Made by a program: the position numbers and the translations under genes
In this document: one piece after another, positions 1 to 5,212 of the stretch
Layout: the number at the start of each line of letters is the position of its first letter
Numbering within the stretch: the stretch's first letter is position 1
Source of the DNA: JBDHTO01 sp039808665
GTDB taxonomy: Bacteria > Pseudomonadota > Alphaproteobacteria > Paracaedibacterales > JAKBAR01
DNA: 6,558 nt
Assembly: GCA_039808665.1 (NCBI GenBank)
Contig: JBDHTO010000069.1
Coordinates: 1-6,558 of the forward strand
Direction of reading: 5' to 3'
The notes under the pieces: model-generated
Seen by the model: the letters and a program-made list of their open reading frames with translations, nothing else
What the model was told of the DNA's origin: nothing
Databases searched by the model: none

Positions 1-1196
1 GTAGGTGTCGCAATAACTCCTGCAAAGTTGTAGTATTTTACATGTCTTTCCAGATTTTTTACCGCAGGATGTGCGTGTAGCGTTGGATCAATATGGAAGG
101 AGGAGGTCGTTGTAAATTTATGATTTTCTAAAATATTTTTAATATCTTCAGGGGAAAACATCTTGCTCTCATCATCAACACGTCTTACCTCTCCATAAAC
201 AAGTTCTGGATTATTCATTGCAAGGAGAAGATCCTTTTCAAATTCTTCTAATTCAGAGGGAAGGGGGACTTTTTTCACTTTAAGTGCTTGAGCATTTCTA
301 AAGATAACTTCCTCCTTTGATTCTGTCTTTTTTTCAGGACTAAAAGGGATGATGCGAGCTCCAACGACTTGAACAGCTTGTTTTTTGACGCCGTCTTGTA
401 ACAAAAACTTATCGAGCATATAAAATGTTGAAGAAAAGTGAGTTACTCCGCAATATTTTTCTTCATCTGCTGAAGTTTTATAAAGATTGACCTTACCATT
501 TGCCGTTATAACTATTGTGCCGGCTAAATTCAGGATCTTTCTTATACGCGAAAAAAGAACAGCATGTTGATCAGTCGGAATAAAATGAAAGACGTTATAC
601 ATCGCGATAATATCAATACCGCCAATTCCTACCCCCTTTGAAAGAATGGGGAGAATGTCGATAATATTGCCAACAGCTGCTACAAATTTACCTTTGGCAC
701 CGCCCAATTCAGAAGGCAGATCCTTTGCGAGATTTTTAAAGCCTTCTATTTCTTCTTTTGTGATGTCATTTACGTAGACCTTTTTTGCACCGGCGAGTGC
801 AAATAGTATGGAAACAATGCCATCGGCTGAGCCAACTTCAAGAACCGTTTTTCCTTCGCATCTTTCCAAAAGGTAGTAAAGGGATTCAGGCTGAATTGGA
901 AAACTGTTGCCGTAAAGATTTTCTCCCTTTGTTCGGATAGGACGCGTCGGTTTTGTGAAAGCTATCTTTGTAAGCGCTATGATGAAATTCCTGTATTGAG
1001 GGGATCTCTTGAGGAGAAGTTCTTGAAAATCTTCGAGAGTAACTTTTTCTTTTAGAACATAGGTATGTGTTGAGTGTGTCCCAAGAATGGGTAATGTTGT
1101 GGCCATATCTTTTTCTCCTTCCACAGAGGAGCTTGCGGATACAAAAGATTGTAGTAATAGAGCCAAATTAAACAGTGCAATGGTTTTGATTTTCAT
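1..1196 (-). CDS. Exported class I SAM-dependent methyltransferase, 3' end outside the window
   Basis: The frame is open from an ATG at 1196 to the window edge (398 complete codons, no stop), so the C-terminus is missing. Residues 1-21 look like a Sec signal peptide: Lys2 and Lys4, a hydrophobic core at about 6-19, and a V-S-A cleavage site before Ser22. Residues about 115-240 form a Rossmann methyltransferase core: motif I VLEVGSADG (118-126), an acidic residue ending strand 2 (Asp144 in VYVNDI), and a strand 4 segment with IIAMYNVFHF (196-205). The substrate is unknown. The region after 280 is Lys/Glu rich and I do not recognise it. No Shine-Dalgarno precedes the ATG at 1196, whereas a good AGGAG precedes an internal ATG at 1106 (Met31), which would give a cytosolic form without signal peptide. 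I keep 1196 because the signal peptide is convincing. The gene diverges from the sensor kinase. Methyltransferase fold is well supported; export and target are inference. Confidence 0.75.
   Translation of the reverse strand, partial: MKIKTIALFNLALLLQSFVSASSSVEGEKDMATTLPILGTHSTHTYVLKEKVTLEDFQELLLKRSPQYRNFIIALTKIAFTKPTRPIRTKGENLYGNSFPIQPESLYYLLERCEGKTVLEVGSADGIVSILFALAGAKKVYVNDITKEEIEGFKNLAKDLPSELGGAKGKFVAAVGNIIDILPILSKGVGIGGIDIIAMYNVFHFIPTDQHAVLFSRIRKILNLAGTIVITANGKVNLYKTSADEEKYCGVTHFSSTFYMLDKFLLQDGVKKQAVQVVGARIIPFSPEKKTESKEEVIFRNAQALKVKKVPLPSELEEFEKDLLLAMNNPELVYGEVRRVDDESKMFSPEDIKNILENHKFTTTSSFHIDPTLHAHPAVKNLERHVKYYNFAGVIATP
1115..1119 (-). promoter_or_regulatory. Internal ribosome binding site of the methyltransferase gene
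   Basis: The minus strand reads AGGAG here, 8 bases before the in-frame ATG at 1106-1104 (Met31). It is a much better site than anything before the first ATG at 1196, where the preceding 20 bases are almost all A and T. Either Met31 is the true start, or two forms are made, one with and one without the signal peptide. Confidence 0.5.
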
Positions 1197-1365
1197 AAAA
1201 TAAAAAAATTTAGTTTTATTATTTAGGTATAAAACGATAAGCCGTTTAACGAGCTAGTCCTTTTTGTCGCACTCTGCGAGATTAAAAAATGCAGGAAAGG
1301 TGTTGTGTAAAAGCTAAGAAAATTGCAAACTCTCGAAGACTAAACGTGTTGAGAATGTCTTTGTT
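1197..1365. other. Divergent intergenic region with unassigned promoters
   Basis: This 169-base AT-rich stretch separates the methyltransferase gene (minus) from the sensor kinase gene (plus) and must hold the start signals of both. I could not assign -35/-10 pairs with confidence. A minus-strand TTATAC near 1226-1231 is a possible -10 for the methyltransferase gene, without a good -35. A small dyad, AAACG (1232-1236) and CGTTT (1243-1247) with a 6-base loop, lies between the two genes. No FNR/FixK-type TTGAT-N4-ATCAA box is visible. The region has no convincing gene. Confidence 0.4.
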
Positions 1366-2487
1366 ATGCATCGACTTTTACATGATGTTAACTTTATTTC
1401 AGTTATTAATATTATATTGGATGGTATTATTATCATAGATAATAAAGGTCTTATACTTGCTTTTAACCATGGCGCAACTAAGATTTTTGGTTATGAGCTC
1501 GACGAAGTTGTTGGAAAAAATGTGAATGTTTTGATGCCGGAACCCTATCATAGTGAGCATGATGGGTATATCAGAAATTATATTGAAACACGCGATCCAA
1601 AAATTATTGGAACAGGGAGAGAGGTTCGGGGAAGGCGTAAAAATGGCGAAATTTTTCCCATGGACCTTGGCGTGACCATGATGCAGGATCAGCAGCCTAT
1701 CATGTTTATGGGAACAGTACGTGATATCACAGAACAAAAGCGTTATGAAAGAGAATTACTTGTTTTTAACCAAAAATTAAAACGGAGTAACCAAGAGCTT
1801 GAGGATTTTGCCTATATTGCATCCCATGACCTTAAAGAACCATTGCGAGGGCTGAGTAATAACGCGCTTTTTCTTAAAGAGGATAACGCAGGCCAACTTG
1901 ATGAAAAAGCGATCCAACGTATTGACAGGATGATTTTTTTGACGGGTCGTATGGAGCAGTTAATTAATGACCTTTTGCATTTCTCTCGTATCGGTAAACA
2001 GCATGAGGCTGTTCAAACTTGCGCCGTACAGGACATCGTGAACGAGGTTGTTGATGTCTTTGAATCTGTTAAAGAAAGCGAAAAAATCAATGTTCACATT
2101 CAAGAAAATATACCCTCTGTTGTTTGTGACAAGGTTCGTATCAGAGAGGTTTTTCATAATTTATTAAGTAATGCCATCAAGTACAACGACAAAGAAAATA
2201 AAATCATAGAAATTGGTTATCAGGGAAACGATACTTTCTTTGTGAAGGATAATGGAATGGGTATTGCAAAACACTTCTATGAAGATGTATTCCGTATCTT
2301 TAAACGGTTGAATCATGAGGATGATGATGTGAGAGGTACCGGGGTGGGCCTGACATTTGTTAAAAAAATTATTGAATATCATGGTGGGCGTATTTGGATT
2401 GAGTCCGAAGAAGGAGCGGGAACGAGTTTCTTCTTTACTCTGCCTACAGCGCCTTTTACCGAAGGAGAAAAAAATGACGAATCATAG
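1366..2487 (+). CDS. Soluble PAS sensor histidine kinase with a FixL-type heme-pocket signature
   Basis: This 373-residue kinase has no membrane segment and should be cytosolic. A PAS domain fills residues about 11-125, followed by a helical linker, a HisKA dimerisation domain with the phospho-accepting His154 in SHDLKEPLR (153-161), and an ATP-binding domain with N box HNLLSNA (264-270), G1 box DNGMGI (295-300) and G2 box GTGVGL (324-329). The PAS domain resembles that of FixL: MPEP (57-60), HDGY with His65 at the place of the heme ligand (His200 of Bradyrhizobium FixL), IIGTGR with Arg85 at the place of Arg220, and FPM-L (97-101). Two pocket positions differ: Asn71 for Arg206 and Lys79 for His214. 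Many PAS domains share parts of this signature without proven heme, so gas sensing is inference. The kinase fold is certain. The start has only a weak GAG 12 bases upstream, and a stop lies in frame at 1315. The next gene overlaps by 14 bases and is the likely phosphotransfer partner. Confidence 0.93.
   Translation: MHRLLHDVNFISVINIILDGIIIIDNKGLILAFNHGATKIFGYELDEVVGKNVNVLMPEPYHSEHDGYIRNYIETRDPKIIGTGREVRGRRKNGEIFPMDLGVTMMQDQQPIMFMGTVRDITEQKRYERELLVFNQKLKRSNQELEDFAYIASHDLKEPLRGLSNNALFLKEDNAGQLDEKAIQRIDRMIFLTGRMEQLINDLLHFSRIGKQHEAVQTCAVQDIVNEVVDVFESVKESEKINVHIQENIPSVVCDKVRIREVFHNLLSNAIKYNDKENKIIEIGYQGNDTFFVKDNGMGIAKHFYEDVFRIFKRLNHEDDDVRGTGVGLTFVKKIIEYHGGRIWIESEEGAGTSFFFTLPTAPFTEGEKNDES
2461..2467 (+). 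promoter_or_regulatory. Ribosome binding site of the Rcp1-like regulator, inside the kinase gene
   Basis: GAAGGAG lies 6 bases before the ATG at 2474, within the last codons of the kinase gene. It fixes the start of the response regulator at 2474, although the same frame stays open back to an ATG at 2357, and points to translational coupling. Confidence 0.75.
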
Positions 2488-2896
2488 AATTATGCTAATT
2501 GACGATAACAAAGATGACTGTGAAGTTATTATGCGGGCTTTTCAGGCATGTAACGCCGATGTGCCGATAGTTCTATTTCATGAAACAGAAAAAGGTTTGG
2601 ATTATCTTCTTAATGATGAACATCCTCTTCCGTCTCTTATATTATTAGATCTCAATATTCCTGGGATGGATGGTCGTATGTTCCTTCAACATATTAAATC
2701 TCACAGGCAATTACGAGGCGTGCCCGTGATTATTATGACAACATCTTCGGATGAGAAAGATATCGCGTCCTGTTACCGGCATGGCGCAGGTTCTTACGTT
2801 CAAAAATCCATTTATTTTCACGATATGAAAAAACACTGTCGCGCGATTATTGATTACTGGTTTGATACGTGTTTGCTTCCAGAGCGCACCCATTAA
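2474..2896 (+). CDS. Single-domain response regulator, Rcp1-like
   Basis: The 140-residue protein is one receiver domain and nothing else. Acidic pocket Asp10-Asp11 (IDDN), phospho-acceptor Asp59 in LLDLNIPGMDG, switch residue Thr89 or Thr90 in IMTTSS, and Lys111 in YVQKS are all present, so it should be phosphorylatable. The C-terminal helix ends in a YW-DT-LLP pattern like that of Rcp1 and its relatives, which sit next to phytochrome-type kinases. There is no DNA-binding or enzymatic domain, so it must act by protein contact or pass phosphate on. It overlaps the sensor kinase gene by 14 bases, and that kinase is its expected phosphodonor. Start chosen by the GAAGGAG site. A longer start at 2357 would add 39 residues translated from the kinase's ATP-binding region in another frame and is rejected. 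The gene ends 6 bases before the stop of the convergent hybrid kinase gene. Confidence 0.92.
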   Translation: MTNHRIMLIDDNKDDCEVIMRAFQACNADVPIVLFHETEKGLDYLLNDEHPLPSLILLDLNIPGMDGRMFLQHIKSHRQLRGVPVIIMTTSSDEKDIASCYRHGAGSYVQKSIYFHDMKKHCRAIIDYWFDTCLLPERTH

Positions 2897-2902
2897 GGAT
2901 AC

Positions 2903-3970
2903 TCATCCTACTGGAAATAAAATGTCAAAGCGCGTTCCTCCTTCTTTTATAGGGTGAACTTCAATCGTGGCATGATGTTGATCCGCGATGTTTTTTACGA
3001 TGGATAGGCCTAACCCAACTCCTTCTTCCTCACGGTCATGATGGGCCCGGTAATGGGGCTTAAAGACATCTTCTGCAAGGGAAGGGGGGATTCCTATACC
3101 ATTATCTTGCAAAGAAACTCTTATATTTTCTGCTTCTTTTTTTGAGGTGACATGAATGACAGGATCTTTTTCTGTATATTTTATACTATTGGACATCAGG
3201 TTTTGAAAAAGCTGAATTAATGCTTTTTCTTCCCCTCGAACAGAGAGTTCAGGATCGATTTCTATGTTAATGGAAGTTCCTTTTTGCTGAGCGACAACCT
3301 CCAAAAGATAGGATGCTTTTAATACAGCAGCATGAAGAGAAATATTGTGATGAAGGGGAATTTGATGACGTCCGTATTCGGCATAAACGAGAAGCTGGTC
3401 AATAAAACCTTTGATAAATTCAATATCTTCCTCAAGATAGGTGAGATATTTTTCCCGATTTTTCTCGCTTGTTTGTGCAAGTTTTGCGTAAGTTTCTAGC
3501 CTATTAAGGGGATTTTTTAAATCATGCGCAAGGGTGGATGCAAAGGACATCAATTCTTCTTTATGCTTTTTTTCAAGTAAATGTGCTGTGTATTTATCAA
3601 AAGCTTCATTAACAGCCTTTTCAAACTTTTCAAAAGTCATATTCTGCTTGCTGATATAATGTGTTGCATTGGAGTGAATAAAACGTACCGCGAGTTCCTC
3701 ATTGCCTTCTCCTGAGGCGATGAGGAGCGGGGCATGAAGGGAGATTCCTCGCTTAGGGAGGCTTTGCAAGAATTCCAGGCCATTCACACCAGGCATATGG
3801 TAATCAAGCAAAATCAGATCCAAAGGAGAGCGAAGATACGGAAATGATTTTTCTGCGGAATCTACATGAATAATATCGGGATCCCCACGTTTTTGGAAAT
3901 AACGAGTGTATAGATCCACGTCATCCGGAGAGTCATCGATAATTAAGATACGTTTTGTTGCTTGGAGCAT
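2903..3970 (-). CDS. Receiver-histidine kinase fusion, receiver at the N-terminus
   Basis: The 355-residue protein has a receiver domain at about 6-125 (Asp12-Asp13, phospho-acceptor Asp56 in LLDYHMPG, Ser86, Lys108), a short coiled-coil-like helix rich in Lys and Glu (about 126-143), a HisKA domain with His149 in AHDLKNPL (148-155), and an ATP-binding domain with N box QNLMSNS (256-262), G1 DNGIGIP (289-295) and G2 GVGLGLS (317-323). All catalytic motifs are intact and there is no membrane segment. Unlike classical hybrid kinases, where the receiver follows the kinase, here it takes the sensor position, so kinase activity is probably set by phosphorylation of Asp56 from another kinase. It follows the upstream response regulator gene by 3 bases (TAG AAT ATG) without a visible Shine-Dalgarno, which suggests reinitiation by ribosomes finishing that gene. 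Candidate donors for its receiver include the PAS kinase encoded convergently. That link is inference. Confidence 0.92.
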   Translation of the reverse strand: MLQATKRILIIDDSPDDVDLYTRYFQKRGDPDIIHVDSAEKSFPYLRSPLDLILLDYHMPGVNGLEFLQSLPKRGISLHAPLLIASGEGNEELAVRFIHSNATHYISKQNMTFEKFEKAVNEAFDKYTAHLLEKKHKEELMSFASTLAHDLKNPLNRLETYAKLAQTSEKNREKYLTYLEEDIEFIKGFIDQLLVYAEYGRHQIPLHHNISLHAAVLKASYLLEVVAQQKGTSINIEIDPELSVRGEEKALIQLFQNLMSNSIKYTEKDPVIHVTSKKEAENIRVSLQDNGIGIPPSLAEDVFKPHYRAHHDREEEGVGLGLSIVKNIADQHHATIEVHPIKEGGTRFDILFPVG

Positions 3971-3973
3971 ATT

Positions 3974-4450
3974 CTAAAGTTTGTTCAAAAGGTACTTTTG
4001 CAAAAGTGTACCACACAAGGGCTTTGAGAAAAATGCATGAGCACCCAGTGTTTTTGCGAGACGAAACATATCGTAATTATTTTGAGATGAATGAATAACA
4101 ATAGGAATACGGCGTGTATGAAAAAGATTACGAAGATCACGAAGTGCCATTAAACCGTTCATGCCGGGCATCACAAGATCTAATATGATCACCGTGGGTT
4201 TTATTTGTTCTGTCGAAAGATCACGAACTGCATGTATGGGATTCCGGATAGAAACAAATTTGAAAGGAATAGTACATTCTTCGTGGAGAATATCTTCGAC
4301 CATACGAATATCTCGTGGACTGTCATCAATCATGAGAACTTCTAAGATACCGCCGTCATCGATTTGTTTTTGAATATGTCCACGAATTTGACGAAAAACA
4401 GTGCATCTTGAGGTGCGTGGATCTGTATAATTTGGTTGAGCAAAACCCAT
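3974..4450 (-). CDS. Single-domain response regulator in operon with the hybrid kinase
   Basis: From the ATG at 4450 the product has 158 residues. After an N-terminal extension of about 35 residues with no recognised motif comes one receiver domain: VLMIDDSPRD with Asp42-Asp43, phospho-acceptor Asp91 in ILDLVMPGMNG, Ser121 in IHSSQ and the Lys143-Pro144 pair in FFSKP. It has no output domain, so it is probably a phosphate shuttle or a protein-contact regulator. The frame is open upstream to a TTG at 4468, but AGGAG at 4456-4460 sits 5 bases before the ATG at 4450 and would lie inside the longer version, so 4450 is the start. The hybrid kinase begins 3 bases after its stop, so the two are almost certainly co-transcribed and the kinase is the likely phosphodonor. 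Confidence 0.9.
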   Translation of the reverse strand: MGFAQPNYTDPRTSRCTVFRQIRGHIQKQIDDGGILEVLMIDDSPRDIRMVEDILHEECTIPFKFVSIRNPIHAVRDLSTEQIKPTVIILDLVMPGMNGLMALRDLRNLFHTRRIPIVIHSSQNNYDMFRLAKTLGAHAFFSKPLCGTLLQKYLLNKL

Positions 4451-4455
4451 TGGAA

Positions 4456-4460
4456 CTCCT
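4456..4460 (-). promoter_or_regulatory. Ribosome binding site deciding the start of the response regulator
   Basis: The minus strand reads AGGAG followed by 5 bases and ATG (4450-4448). It excludes the TTG at 4468 as the start. Confidence 0.8.
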
Positions 4461-4475
4461 ACAAACAAATAATGT

Positions 4476-4487
4476 TACAGTTCTGTA
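4476..4487. promoter_or_regulatory. Small dyad in the promoter region of the response regulator operon
   Basis: TACAG-TT-CTGTA is a perfect 5+5 inverted repeat with a 2-base centre, 26 bases upstream of the regulator's ATG. It could be an operator half-site pair or chance. A clear -35/-10 pair cannot be assigned nearby; on the minus strand ACATTAT lies just downstream and TTCGAA upstream, both poor matches. Confidence 0.2.
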
Positions 4488-4498
4488 GGTAGTTCGAA

Positions 4499-4535
4499 AA
4501 ATTAACACAAAGTTAATTTCAGATTTTTTCTGAAA
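4499..4535 (-). terminator. Two overlapping AT-rich hairpins after rnhB, possible terminator
   Basis: Two perfect inverted repeats share three bases. AAATTAAC (4499-4506) pairs with GTTAATTT (4512-4519) around a 5-base loop; on the minus strand it ends in a run of five T. TTTCAGA (4517-4523) pairs with TCTGAAA (4529-4535) around five T; on the plus strand it is followed by AC and seven T. They lie 54-90 bases beyond the rnhB stop and could end that transcript. Low GC in both stems makes them weak terminators, and because they overlap they cannot fully form together. They could equally be part of the promoter of the next operon. Confidence 0.35.
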
Positions 4536-4588
4536 ACTTTTTTTATAAAGCCTTATTTTCTGTGCCTCTCAGGGCTATAAATTTTTTT

Positions 4589-5212
4589 CTACGCGGCGTT
4601 ATTGATAAGTTTTTTAATCGGAGCGTAGGATTTCCTGTGATAAGGCGTAACACCGTGGGTGAGAAGGGCTTCTTGGTGGAGCTTTGTTCCGTATCCGGCA
4701 TTTCTTTCCCAACCATAAGCAGTGTATTCCCGGGCTAAATCCGTCATGATCAGGTCACGTGTCACCTTGGCGAGAATCGATGCTGCGGCGATACTGCATG
4801 ATTGGCTATCCCCCTTGATAATCATTTTTGTGGGGTGAGAAAGTTTTGGATTTCGAATGCCATCAATGAAAAGGTATTCTATGGGGCATGTGATTTGTTG
4901 TAATGCCCTTTCCGTGGCGAGAGCGACGGCTTTTACAATATTCATTTGGTCAATTTCTTCGGCGGATGTCGATGCAATACCGTAACCTAATGCGGATTCT
5001 TTGATCAGGTCAAAAAGCTTTGCTCGTTTTTGTGAAGAGAGTTTTTTTGAATCATCCAGGGGGATGTCTTTTTCAACGGTGTCCCAGTCTTTTTTAGGAA
5101 ACACAACAGCAGCAACCGTGACGGGCCCGGCCCATGGTCCGCATCCCGCTTCGTCGATGCCAACCACATAGTCAAAGCCTGACGCCCGCTCTAGGTTAAA
5201 GCTTGGGCTCAT
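4589..5212 (-). CDS. rnhB: Ribonuclease HII
   Basis: RNase HII cuts the RNA strand of RNA-DNA hybrids and starts ribonucleotide excision by cutting 5' of single ribonucleotides in DNA, in the cytoplasm with divalent metal. The 207-residue product has the normal family length. The four metal-binding acids are visible: Asp20 and Glu21 in GIDEAG, Asp117 in LFIDG, and Asp135 in KGDS, followed by the signature IAAASILAKVTRD (141-153). The GRG motif that contacts the RNA-DNA junction reads Gly23-Cys24-Gly25 here; the Arg to Cys change needs one base (TGC for CGC). The start overlaps the end of the upstream antiporter gene by 17 bases, with a purine-rich but not canonical ribosome site, so translation is probably coupled. 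The identification is secure. The effect of the Cys is unknown. Confidence 0.96.
   Translation of the reverse strand: MSPSFNLERASGFDYVVGIDEAGCGPWAGPVTVAAVVFPKKDWDTVEKDIPLDDSKKLSSQKRAKLFDLIKESALGYGIASTSAEEIDQMNIVKAVALATERALQQITCPIEYLFIDGIRNPKLSHPTKMIIKGDSQSCSIAAASILAKVTRDLIMTDLAREYTAYGWERNAGYGTKLHQEALLTHGVTPYHRKSYAPIKKLINNAA

Noticed and set aside
1232..1247. AAACG/CGTTT dyad as an oxygen-regulator (FNR/FixK) box
   Set aside because: It does not match the TTGAT-N4-ATCAA pattern; spacing and half-sites are wrong.
1289..1435. Short plus-strand ORF starting at the ATG at 1289 and running into the kinase gene in another frame
   Set aside because: About 48 codons, overlaps the PAS-coding start, no recognisable protein character; treated as chance.
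2357..2473. A 39-residue N-terminal extension of the Rcp1-like regulator from an ATG at 2357
   Set aside because: It would be read through the kinase's ATP-binding region in another frame, does not resemble a receiver, and the GAAGGAG at 2461-2467 marks the ATG at 2474.
2896..2909. AGGAT/ATCCT dyad as a shared bidirectional terminator
   Set aside because: The stem is only 5 base pairs and no T-run follows on either strand.
4451..4468. TTG start at 4468 for the minus-strand response regulator
   Set aside because: The AGGAG site would lie inside the coding region; the ATG at 4450 is correctly spaced from it.
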